From contig JAGSYV010000026.1 in NCBI GenBank assembly GCA_018262505.1, positions 1 to 38,409 on the forward strand: DNA of 38,409 bases. Direction: 5' to 3'. Below the pieces are notes generated by a model. The model worked only from the letters and a program-made list of their open reading frames with translations. It searched no databases and was not told the origin of the DNA. The stretch is from Pseudomonadota bacterium (GTDB taxonomy: Bacteria; Pseudomonadota; Alphaproteobacteria; Rhizobiales; Pleomorphomonadaceae). Shown one piece after another: positions 1-7,081 of this stretch. Within the stretch, counting starts at the first letter, position 1, and every line of letters starts with the position of its first letter. The position numbers and the translations under genes were made by a program.

Positions 1-171
1 ATGCCGCCGCTGATCAAGGGCTATCTCCGCCTCGGCGCCATGGTTGGCCGCGGCGCCGTCGTCGACCGTCCGTTCGGCACCACCGACGTGATGATCGTCT
101 TGCCGGTCGATCGCATTTCCGAGCGTTACGTTCGCTATTACGGCGCTGGCGCCAGCCGCTACGCCGCCTGA
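1..171 (+). CDS. C-terminal end of a GNAT/OlsB-like acyltransferase (partial)
   Basis: The window opens inside a plus-strand reading frame that runs without stop to TGA at 169-171. The 56 visible residues include LPVDRISERYV and the preceding GYLRLGAMVG and FGTTDVMIV stretches, which resemble the C-terminus of the hemolysin-like GNAT family that includes OlsB, the ornithine acyl-ACP N-acyltransferase making lyso-ornithine lipid. The catalytic N-terminal part lies outside the window, so the assignment rests on the tail only. The ATG at base 1 is probably an internal Met. Its last 13 bases overlap the 3' end of the convergent gtrA-like gene. Confidence 0.6.
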   Translation: MPPLIKGYLRLGAMVGRGAVVDRPFGTTDVMIVLPVDRISERYVRYYGAGASRYAA

Positions 172-560
172 TCTTCGCTGTCTCTGAAGACCAGGCGCGA
201 ATAGCCGACGAAGTTCAGGATCATGCCGATACCGGTGCCTGCCGCCACGGCGATGACAGGGCGAAGGCCGGATATGGCGGCAAGAGCCGCGGCAAAGGTC
301 AAATAGTTGGCGATGATCGAGACGAGCGATACCGCGACGTAGCGCGTCCGGCGCCCCGGCACCGGAGCGCGCCGCTCTCTCCAGGTGAGGTTGCGATTGA
401 TCGTGTAGGTGACGGCGATGGCGACGGTCACCGCGAAGACGCGGCCGACATAGGGACTGACGCCAAGACTGGCGAGTGCCTCGGTCAGTCCGGCGTCGAT
501 AATGAAGCCGCTGAAGCCTGCCAGCGCGAAGCCGCCGAGCCGCCTGGGGACGGAGGCCAC
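159..560 (-). CDS. GtrA-like small membrane protein
   Basis: 133 residues with four hydrophobic segments (about 10-30, 36-52, 73-95 and 102-120) separated by a basic loop with NRNLTWRERR, the usual pattern of the GtrA/DPMS family. These proteins are thought to help translocate or hold polyprenyl-phosphate-linked sugars for cell-surface polysaccharide modification. The start is a GTG at 558-560, only 1 base after the stop of the upstream glycosyltransferase, so the two form a tight operon of the gtrB-gtrA type. The 3' end overlaps the convergent acyltransferase gene by 13 bases. The sugar and final acceptor cannot be told from sequence. Confidence 0.85.
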   Translation of the reverse strand: MASVPRRLGGFALAGFSGFIIDAGLTEALASLGVSPYVGRVFAVTVAIAVTYTINRNLTWRERRAPVPGRRTRYVAVSLVSIIANYLTFAAALAAISGLRPVIAVAAGTGIGMILNFVGYSRLVFRDSEDQAA

Positions 561-561
561 C

Positions 562-1635
562 TCAGCCGGCCTTGCGGCGGTCGGAGGGCTTGCCGAGCTG
601 GCGCAGGAGATTGCGAAGCGCCCCGAGATTTGCCGCCGTTTCCGCCGTGGTCGCCGCCTCGGGGCGCTTCAGTGCGGGAATGGAGAGATAGAGGATGCGC
701 TTCTGCTCGACCCGCGATCGGGCAAGGCTGTCGAGGATGAGGCCGGCGGTTGCCAACAGCGCAGCCAGGATCATCAGGCCCGTTGACAGCACCGCCGTCG
801 GCAGGCGCGGCACCAGGCCGGTCTCGACGTAAGTTGCAAAGACCGGCAGGGCAAGGACCACTGAGGCTGCGACGAAAAGGCCCGAGAGCGCTCCGAAGAA
901 CAGGCTCGGCCGCGTCTCCTTCACCAGCATGGCGAACATCATCAGAATGCGAAAGCCGTCGCGGAAGGTGCGCAATTTGGACGGTGCTCCCTCGACGCGG
1001 CGGCCGTAATCGAGCGGCAGCTCTATCGTGGGAATGTGAAGCTGGCCGGCGTGAACAGCCATCTCCGTCTCGATTTCGAAGCCATGCGACACGGCCGGGA
1101 AACTCTTGACGAAGCGCCGCGTGAATGCACGGTAACCGGAGAATACGTCGGTGAAGTCGGGTCCGAATAGTCGGCGATACAGGCCGTTGAACAGACGATT
1201 GCCGAGGGCGTGGCCGGAGCGGCCGGCGTCGACGGTGACGTTGCGGCGGATGCCGACGGCCATGTCGGCCCGCTCGGTGACCAGCGCCCGCACGAGATCG
1301 ACGGCATCGCGCGGATCGTAGGTGCCGTCGCCATCGGCCATCACATAAACATCGGCATCGATGTCGGCGAACATGCGTCGGACGACGTGGCCTTTGCCTT
1401 GCCGCCCCTCGCGGATCACCTCGGCGCCGGCGACGCGCGCCTCCATGGCGGTGCGGTCGGAAGAGTTGTTGTCGAAGACGCATATGCGTGCTTCCGGCAA
1501 CGCCGTCCGGAAGCCTCGCACCACGGCACCGATCGTCGCTCCTTCATTGTAGCAAGGTAATACGACGGCGATATCGAGGCCTGGAAAGGCAGGGCCGGTG
1601 TCGGTTGCGATCTCGCTTGCGGTCATGAAGGCCAT
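562..1635 (-). CDS. Family 2 glycosyltransferase, GtrB/dolichol-phosphate-sugar synthase-like
   Basis: 357 residues. The N-terminal GT-A domain shows VVLPCYNEG near 24-32, DNNSSDRT near 55-62 and a DXD-type metal/nucleotide-sugar site in ADGDGTYDP near 99-107. The C-terminal third has two likely membrane helices (about 245-272 and 283-306) and a basic tail. This architecture fits polyprenyl-phosphate glycosyltransferases that charge undecaprenyl phosphate on the cytoplasmic face; the GtrA-like partner follows 1 base downstream. A second in-frame ATG three codons in (at 1626) could also be the start. It diverges from the GT-C-like gene at 1758. The sugar donor is unknown. Confidence 0.85.
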   Translation of the reverse strand: MAFMTASEIATDTGPAFPGLDIAVVLPCYNEGATIGAVVRGFRTALPEARICVFDNNSSDRTAMEARVAGAEVIREGRQGKGHVVRRMFADIDADVYVMADGDGTYDPRDAVDLVRALVTERADMAVGIRRNVTVDAGRSGHALGNRLFNGLYRRLFGPDFTDVFSGYRAFTRRFVKSFPAVSHGFEIETEMAVHAGQLHIPTIELPLDYGRRVEGAPSKLRTFRDGFRILMMFAMLVKETRPSLFFGALSGLFVAASVVLALPVFATYVETGLVPRLPTAVLSTGLMILAALLATAGLILDSLARSRVEQKRILYLSIPALKRPEAATTAETAANLGALRNLLRQLGKPSDRRKAG

Positions 1636-1690
1636 CCGAAGGATGCGGACCGCGATCGCGGTGCGTCGCCTTTACCTTTTATCCATCGTG

Positions 1691-1706
1691 TTAAGGCAAG
1701 GCTAAC
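1691..1706. promoter_or_regulatory. CtrA-like site, one mismatch
   Basis: TTAA-N7-CTAAC lies between the divergent glycosyltransferase (start 1635) and the GT-C-like gene (start 1758). It differs by one base from the alphaproteobacterial CtrA full site TTAA-N7-TTAAC. Position between two divergent starts makes a regulatory role reasonable, but one near-match in a short interval can occur by chance. Confidence 0.35.
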
Positions 1707-1757
1707 GACGCTTCGCGTGTGCCGGGCTTTTCCCCGTCCTGTTGTCGGCTTTGGTCA

Positions 1758-3632
1758 ATGAATTCCAAACAAGGCGTCCTTGGCGCCCATCTTGCCCTCT
1801 ACGGTTCCGGCCCGCGTGCCCGTCTGCTCTTTGCCGTAGCGCTGGGGTTGCTGGTGGTGGGGCTTGTCGTCATCAACTACCGGGCGAACCTCGGTCCCCA
1901 ATGGAGCGACCCCGATTCCATGATGCGCCTTGTCGAGGTGCGCGACCTTCTCGCCGGCCAGGGATGGTTCGACCTCACTCAGTATCGCCTCGATCCTCCG
2001 GGTGGCGTGCTGATGCATTGGTCGCGTCTGGTCGACCTGCCGATCGCGGCGATCATTCTCGCGGCGAGCCCCTTTGTTGGCCGAGGCGACGCCGAGCTGT
2101 TCGCCGCCAACCTCTGGCCGGTTCTGCTGGTGATTCCGTTCGCCTTTGCATTGGCCTCGGTGGCCGGCCGCTTCGGCGGCGGCATTGCCCGGCTCGTCAC
2201 ACTCCTGATGATCTTCCTGTCACCGCAGGTGAAGGGCGTTTTCCTGCCTGGCGATCTCGATCATCACAATATCCAAGCCGTTCTGATCGCCCTGATGCTG
2301 ATGGGATTGGTACGAGCCGACGGTGCTCGTCGTTGGTCGCTTGTTGCCGGCGTAGCGGCGGCGGCCAGCCTCGCGGTCGGCATGGAGACGCTGCTGGCGG
2401 TTCTCCTGGCCATCCTCGGGCTCGCCATTGCCTGGATCGTTGACGCCGATCGCTGGCGGCGCGGCCTCATGCTGTTCAACGGCGCGCTGATGGTCGGCAC
2501 GCTGCTGGCCGCCGCCGCCACCATCCCGCCGTCCCGCTGGTTGGTACCAGCCTGCGACGCGCTTTCTTTTGCCTATTTGATACCGGTCCTGATTGGCGGC
2601 AGCGCCGTCATCGCGCTCGCCGCGATGCTGCGCGGCCACAGCGATGGTGTGCCTGGCCTTCTCATGCGTGGCGGCGCGCTGGCCGCCGTCGCTTCGATCC
2701 TGGTGGCGGTTGCTGCGGTGCTGTTCCCGACCTGCCTCGGCGGACCTTACGGCGGCGTGGATCCGGCCATTCGGTCAATCTGGCTCGACCGTGTTTCCGA
2801 GGCGCAGGGTCTTATTGCCACTCTCAAGGGAGAGCCGGACCTGGTGCCGCCGCTCTACATAGCGCCATTTGCCGCCTTTGTACTCGGTGCGCTGGCGCTC
2901 CGGCGCATGCCGGTAGCCGACAGGACGGCCTTTGCCATCGTGCTGTCGATCCTCGGTGGCTCCGTTCTGTTGGGAGTGATGCAACTGCGGGCGCTGGTTG
3001 GCGCACAAATCGTCGCCTCGGCGGCGGTCGGCGTTGTTGCCTCTTTGGCTATCAAGGCGACAGCCGGCCATGATGACCTCAGTTCGATCGCCCGGCGTTG
3101 GGCATGGCTCATTGCGGTTCCGGTGTTATGGGCGCTTCTCGTCATGGCGGTCGGTCGGCTCGCGAACCAACCGGATCCCGACGCGGCCGACGACGCGACC
3201 ATGACCGACTGTCGCGCCTTCTTTGCCGATGTGCTCGGTGTCCGCGCGCCGGGGCTCGTTGTCGCTACGTCCAATTTTGGTTCTTTTCTGCTCAAGGCGA
3301 CGCCGCATGGCGTGCTGGCGGCGCCCTATCATCGCGACGCGCATGGCATTCTCGCGGTTGATGCCGTCTTCACCGGCGCTGATCCCGAGGCCGCATTCAG
3401 GGCCACCGGTGCCACTTATCTGGCCACCTGTACGGGCGATGCCGAGCTTCAACAGATGGCCGAACGCGCACCGGAGGGTCTCGCCGCCCGGCTGATCCAG
3501 GGCATACGGCCACCATGGCTCGTTGAAGTCGCCTCGCGGCCGGCCGGTATGATTTTCTCGGCAAAGCCGTCCGGGCTCGACGTCACCGGTTCGCTGCCGG
3601 TGTTGCGGCTGCGCCCATCGATCCGCGACTAG
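1758..3632 (+). CDS. Large multi-spanning membrane protein, GT-C glycosyltransferase-like
   Basis: About 624 residues from ATG 1758; the frame is open to a GTG at 1719, but the first 13 codons look non-coding and the ATG product begins with a short basic segment then a helix. Roughly ten or more hydrophobic segments follow. The first outer loop contains WSDPDSMMRLVEVRDLL and, further on, GGVLMHWSRLVDLP, an acidic-loop arrangement like that of GT-C enzymes (STT3/PMT/ArnT type), where such Asp residues bind metal and lipid-linked donor. A soluble C-terminal part of about 130 residues follows the last helix. GT-C membership is inferred from topology and the acidic loop, not from a clear family match. 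It sits next to gtrB/gtrA-like genes, which suggests surface glycosylation. Confidence 0.6.
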   Translation: MNSKQGVLGAHLALYGSGPRARLLFAVALGLLVVGLVVINYRANLGPQWSDPDSMMRLVEVRDLLAGQGWFDLTQYRLDPPGGVLMHWSRLVDLPIAAIILAASPFVGRGDAELFAANLWPVLLVIPFAFALASVAGRFGGGIARLVTLLMIFLSPQVKGVFLPGDLDHHNIQAVLIALMLMGLVRADGARRWSLVAGVAAAASLAVGMETLLAVLLAILGLAIAWIVDADRWRRGLMLFNGALMVGTLLAAAATIPPSRWLVPACDALSFAYLIPVLIGGSAVIALAAMLRGHSDGVPGLLMRGGALAAVASILVAVAAVLFPTCLGGPYGGVDPAIRSIWLDRVSEAQGLIATLKGEPDLVPPLYIAPFAAFVLGALALRRMPVADRTAFAIVLSILGGSVLLGVMQLRALVGAQIVASAAVGVVASLAIKATAGHDDLSSIARRWAWLIAVPVLWALLVMAVGRLANQPDPDAADDATMTDCRAFFADVLGVRAPGLVVATSNFGSFLLKATPHGVLAAPYHRDAHGILAVDAVFTGADPEAAFRATGATYLATCTGDAELQQMAERAPEGLAARLIQGIRPPWLVEVASRPAGMIFSAKPSGLDVTGSLPVLRLRPSIRD

Positions 3633-3660
3633 AGGATCCGGTGGGCTTCCTGCACGCTGG

Positions 3661-3675
3661 TTAATCTCTGGTTAA
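3661..3675. promoter_or_regulatory. CtrA-type box upstream of mepA
   Basis: A perfect TTAA-N7-TTAA sits 48 bases upstream of the mepA start, within a 10-base direct repeat (CTGGTTAATC at 3657 and 3668, an 11-base period). CtrA, the alphaproteobacterial cell-cycle regulator, binds TTAA-N7-TTAAC; here the final C is a T. A cell-wall hydrolase is a sensible CtrA target. Confidence 0.55.
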
Positions 3676-3722
3676 TCCGGCAGGGCGCAGCATGCGCCGA
3701 GTCATTGATGCCGGAATAGCCC

Positions 3723-4574
3723 ATGTCCTGTCGCCTAGCTGCCCTCTTCCTCCTTGCCGCGGTTCTGCCGGCCGCCGCCGAAACGCCGGCCAAGCAATTG
3801 TTTGGCGCGGTAGAAACTCCGGCATCGCTTGCCGCCCGCTCCATCGGTACCTATGCGCGGGGTTGCCTTGCCGGCGCGGTGCTCTTGCCGATCAATGGCC
3901 CGACCTGGCAGGTGATGCGTCTGTCCCGCAATCGCAATTGGGGCAATCCGGCGCTCGTCAGTTTCCTCGAACATCTCGCGGCGAAGGCGCCGGCAGCGGG
4001 CTGGAATGGCCTTCTCGTCGGCGACATGTCGCAGCCACGCGGCGGTCCCATGGCGTCGGGTCACGCCAGCCACGAGATCGGGCTTGACGCCGATATCTGG
4101 CTGACGCCAATGCCGAAGCGCGAGTTCTCCTACGACGAACGCGAGCGGGTGAGCGCGGTGTCGATGCTGGCTCCCAACACGCTCACCGTCGACCCCAAGA
4201 AATTCTCGGACCGACAGTTCAACATCATTCGCCTGACGGCGAAACAGCCCGAGGTGGAGCGTATCTTCGTCAACCGTGCCATCAAGAAAGCGCTCTGCGA
4301 ACAGACGACTGGCGACCGCAGCTGGCTTTCGAAGGTACGCCCCTGGTGGGGCCACGACTTCCATTTCCACGTCCGCATCGCCTGTCCGCGCAATTCGCCG
4401 ACCTGCAAGCCACAGACCGAGCCTCCATCCGGCGACGGCTGCGGCGCCGAACTCCAGAGCTGGTACGCGCCGCCGCCCAAACCGACGAAGCCCTCGAAGC
4501 CCAAGCCACCGCCGCCCGAGATCACCTTGAAGGATCTGCCGCCCGAGTGCTCCCAGGTATTGGTGGCGAAGTGA
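3723..4574 (+). CDS. mepA: Penicillin-insensitive murein endopeptidase (M74)
   Basis: 283 residues beginning with a signal peptide (hydrophobic 4-18, likely cleavage after AAA near 19). The zinc site of the LAS/M74 family is intact: SGHASHEIGLDAD at about 112-124 supplies a His and an Asp, and WWGHDFHFH at 208-216 supplies the other histidines. MepA cuts D-Ala-mDAP cross-links in periplasmic peptidoglycan. Several cysteines in the C-terminal half fit the disulfides of the family. A Pro/Lys-rich linker (about 246-265) and a short tail end the protein. A CtrA-type box lies just upstream, and a terminator-like hairpin follows at 4679. Confidence 0.93.
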   Translation: MSCRLAALFLLAAVLPAAAETPAKQLFGAVETPASLAARSIGTYARGCLAGAVLLPINGPTWQVMRLSRNRNWGNPALVSFLEHLAAKAPAAGWNGLLVGDMSQPRGGPMASGHASHEIGLDADIWLTPMPKREFSYDERERVSAVSMLAPNTLTVDPKKFSDRQFNIIRLTAKQPEVERIFVNRAIKKALCEQTTGDRSWLSKVRPWWGHDFHFHVRIACPRNSPTCKPQTEPPSGDGCGAELQSWYAPPPKPTKPSKPKPPPPEITLKDLPPECSQVLVAK

Positions 4575-4582
4575 ACGAAAGA

Positions 4583-4602
4583 GGCCGCGGCTTTCCGCGG
4601 CC
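4583..4602 (+). terminator. GC-rich hairpin after mepA
   Basis: An 8-base perfect stem GGCCGCGG / CCGCGGCC with a CTTT loop begins 9 bases after the mepA stop. There is no U-run, so it may protect the mRNA 3' end rather than terminate by itself. Confidence 0.4.
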
Positions 4603-4678
4603 CTTGAGCCGCCGTCCGGTTCGCTCAGTTGCCGCTGAGGCGCTGAAGAGGGCGGTGTAAAGCCGTGCTGGCGAGCCG

Positions 4679-4708
4679 ATGGGATCTCTTCTCCCATTTA
4701 TTTCTCTC
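4679..4708 (+). terminator. Rho-independent terminator candidate after mepA
   Basis: Stem ATGGGA / TCCCAT with a 7-base loop, followed on the plus strand by TTATTTCTCT. The stem is short but the T-rich tail is on the correct side for mepA. The rest of 4603-4798 holds no gene that I can support. Confidence 0.5.
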
Positions 4709-4798
4709 GCCTCGACTTCCTCCGCGACAGAACGAATTGCAGGTACTTTCCGCCCCCTCTGCCCAGGCGCCGGTATCTCAAAGGCGCTGATACATGAA

Positions 4799-5750
4799 TT
4801 ACAGGGCGCCCTTACGCGGGTCGTCTTCCAGTTCGTCGAGCGGCCCGGTCAGCGCGGTGCGCGGCGGCACCAGTTGCGGCGGAATGACGACGATGCCGGG
4901 GGATTCGGGCGGGTGGTCCAGGAGGTCGAAGGCGGTGGCCACCATGCGTTCGGCGTCCTGGCGGATCATGATCACCGGGAAGGACAGGAAGCTCGCGAAC
5001 GGAACGTAGTCGAAGCAACCGATCACTTGACCGGAAAAATCGTCGCTGCGGTGATCGGTCAGGAAGCGCAGGAAGCCCTCGAAGTTGATCGCCGAGTTGA
5101 TGAACACGGCGCGCGGCAGGCGCCCGACGCGCTCGCGTCGCCTCATCCTCCCGGCCTCCGATCAGGATTAGCTCGTCGGCTGTGAGCGGTGCGTCAGCAG
5201 GAAAGGCGTCGATCAAGGCTTCGGTCAACACGCGCGCGCCGCCGTAGTTGTCCGAGACGACCGACGGGGCCAGCGTGCCGGGCAGGTCGAGGTTGATGTG
5301 GCGAACGCCGGACGCCTTGCATAGTTCGTGCACGCCATCGGGGTCGGCGGCGCCGCAGACGAACAGCGCGTCGATGGAATAGGAGATCAGGTGTTCGGCG
5401 CTTTCCCGCTCCTCGGCCGGATTGCGGTGGGTGGAGACGACCACCGGGCAGAGGCCGCGCCGGCGGGCCCGGAGCTCGAAGGCCTGGGCAATCGAGGAAA
5501 AGTGGTGGAAGTCGTAGATGGGGAGCAACAGGCCGATCAGCCCCGACGACGAGTTCCTGAGGCCGCGCGCCTGACGGTTGGCGCTATACTGATGCTCCTC
5601 TGCCAGCTTCTGGATCAGTTCGGCGGTGGCTTCCTTGATGCGACGCTGGCGCCAGGTGCCATTGAGAACGGCGCTGACCGTCGACGGTGACGCCCCCGAC
5701 AACCGCGACAGATCGTAGATCGTCGTCTTCTTACCCGCTGCGGCCGGCAC
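4799..5750 (-). pseudogene. LacI/PurR-type transcriptional regulator, frameshifted
   Basis: The N-terminal part reads from GTG 5750, preceded by AAGGAGG at good spacing. It has a LacI helix-turn-helix (TTIYDLSRLSGASPSTVSAV near residues 9-28), the hinge and the first sugar-binding lobe (SGLIGLLLPIYDF onwards). The coherent frame is lost near 5125-5140, after IGGREDEATR. The expected continuation RERVGRLPRAVFINSAINF lies in the next frame and runs to TAA at 4799. Removing one base or restoring two (a CG in the ACGCGAGCGC run) repairs the gene to about 318 residues. It is divergent from the sugar-transport operon and was presumably its sugar-responsive repressor. A sequencing error would explain it equally well. 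Confidence 0.8.
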
Positions 5751-5786
5751 CCTATCCTCCTTAAGTCCGGGTCGGGCCAATCGCGC

Positions 5787-5860
5787 TTGACGGGACACCG
5801 AGTTTCATAAATAGTCTGTGCACCATCGATTGCGCAATACAAATTCGAAGAGGTTGCGCA
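5787..5860 (+). promoter_or_regulatory. Promoter and operator candidates of the sugar-transport operon
   Basis: TTGACG at 5787-5792 and AATAGT at 5810-5815 are 17 bases apart and would start transcription near 5822. Immediately downstream is the palindrome ATTGCGCAAT (5829-5838), and a second TTGCGCA lies at 5854-5860. LacI-family operators are short GC-centred palindromes, so these are good candidates for repressor sites. This is pattern reading, not proof. Confidence 0.45.
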
Positions 5861-5868
5861 GGACTGGC

Positions 5869-5890
5869 GCCGAAGCTGGGAGGCTTCGGC
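5869..5890 (+). other. Leader hairpin upstream of the binding-protein gene
   Basis: GCCGAAGC / GCTTCGGC forms an 8-base perfect stem with a TGGGAG loop in the presumed 5' UTR. It is followed by about 80 bases without a recognised element up to the GGAGGAG ribosome site. It could stabilise the leader; no riboswitch class is recognised. Confidence 0.35.
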
Positions 5891-5973
5891 AGGGAGGAAA
5901 AGTCCGGGTCCGCGCTCCGAGGAGGGGCCGGAAACGGACGAGCGGCGTTGCCGCGATCTTGGAGGAGAAAACA

Positions 5974-6963
5974 ATGAAACGGCTTTTGGCTGCCGCTGTC
6001 GCGGCGTCGTTCGTGCTTGCCACTTCGTTCGCGGCCCTGGCGGCTGATGCCCCCAAGGTCGGCGTCGTCGTCAAGATCGGCGGCATCCCCTGGTTCAACG
6101 CCATGGAGGCCGGCATCAAGGAGCAGAGCGCCAAGCTCGGCGTCGACGGCTTCATGATCGGGCCGACCAGCGCCGATCCGGCGCTTCAGGTACGCGCCAT
6201 CGAGGATTTGATCGCCCAGAACGTCAAGGTGATCGGCGTCGTCCCCAATGACGCCAAGGTGCTGGAGCCAGTGCTCAACAAGGCTCGCGAGAAGGGCATC
6301 ATCGTCATCACCCATGAATCGCCCAGCCAGAAGGGCGCCGACTGGGACTTCGAGCTGGCCTCCGTCAAGGGCTTCGGCGAGGCCTACGGCAAGCAGCTCG
6401 GCGAGCTGATGGGCGGCAAGGGCGGCTACGCGGTGTTCGTCGGCTCGCTGACCGTGCCGCTGCACAACGCCTGGGCCGACGCGGCCATCGCCTACATCAA
6501 GGCGCACTATCCTGACATGAAGCTGATCGGCGACCGCTATGGCGTTGCCGAGGATGTCGACAAGAGCCGCAGCACCGCCCTCGATCTGATGGCCGCCAAC
6601 CCCGACCTCAAGGGCTTCCTCGGCTTCGGCAGCCAGGGCCCGATCGGCGCCGCCCGCGCCGTCGAGGAACGCCGGCTGATCGGCAAGGTCACGGTGCTCG
6701 GCCCGTTCTCGCCCGGACAGGGCCAGAAATTGCTCAAGGCCGGCGCCCTCTCCGGCGGCTTCATGTGGAACCCGAAGCTGGCCGGCCAGGTGTTCGTCAC
6801 CATCGCCGACAAGCTGATCAAGGGTGAGAAGATCAAGGACGGCGACACCATCGAAGGGCTTGGCGTCGTTCATCCAGACTTCGAGAACCACAACATCATC
6901 GTCGACCAGCTTGTGTCCATCAACAAGGACACGGTCGCCGACCTCGCGGCCATGGGGCTCTGA
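5974..6963 (+). CDS. Sugar ABC transporter periplasmic binding protein (RbsB/LsrB-type)
   Basis: 329 residues from ATG 5974, with GGAGGAG 8 bases upstream. A signal peptide (MKRLLAAAV and a hydrophobic core, likely cleaved after ALA near residue 24) precedes a periplasmic-binding-protein type 1 fold. Segments such as VVVKIGGIPWFNAMEAGI, VGVVPND and VITHESP resemble the rhamnose/autoinducer-2/ribose branch (COG1879). It captures a sugar in the periplasm and delivers it to the permeases encoded downstream. The longer open frame from 5818 has no ribosome site and covers the promoter. The ribokinase in the operon favours a pentose-like ligand, but LsrB-like similarity leaves this open. Confidence 0.88.
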   Translation: MKRLLAAAVAASFVLATSFAALAADAPKVGVVVKIGGIPWFNAMEAGIKEQSAKLGVDGFMIGPTSADPALQVRAIEDLIAQNVKVIGVVPNDAKVLEPVLNKAREKGIIVITHESPSQKGADWDFELASVKGFGEAYGKQLGELMGGKGGYAVFVGSLTVPLHNAWADAAIAYIKAHYPDMKLIGDRYGVAEDVDKSRSTALDLMAANPDLKGFLGFGSQGPIGAARAVEERRLIGKVTVLGPFSPGQGQKLLKAGALSGGFMWNPKLAGQVFVTIADKLIKGEKIKDGDTIEGLGVVHPDFENHNIIVDQLVSINKDTVADLAAMGL

Positions 6964-6975
6964 CGAAAGCGACAA

Positions 6976-7044
6976 GAACCGGCGGTCTAGTCCTCCGCCG
7001 GTTCCAACGCCAAAAATCCGCCGGGTCGGTACCGTCCGACCCGG
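6976..7044 (+). other. Two tandem strong hairpins between binding protein and ATPase genes
   Basis: The first hairpin pairs GAACCGGCGG (6976-6985) with CCGCCGGTTC (6995-7004). The second pairs GCCGGGTCGG (7020-7029) with CCGACCCGGC (7036-7045). Neither has a U-run. Hairpins at this place in ABC operons commonly stabilise the 5' message so that binding protein is made in excess over membrane components; that role is inferred here. Confidence 0.55.
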
Positions 7045-7081
7045 CCCAAAGCCCCGCTGACCGGCAAAGAGAACCCACGCC

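Noticed and set aside
5818-5973. Longer start for the sugar-binding protein
   Set aside because: It would bury the signal peptide and cover the promoter region; ATG 5974 has GGAGGAG at correct spacing.
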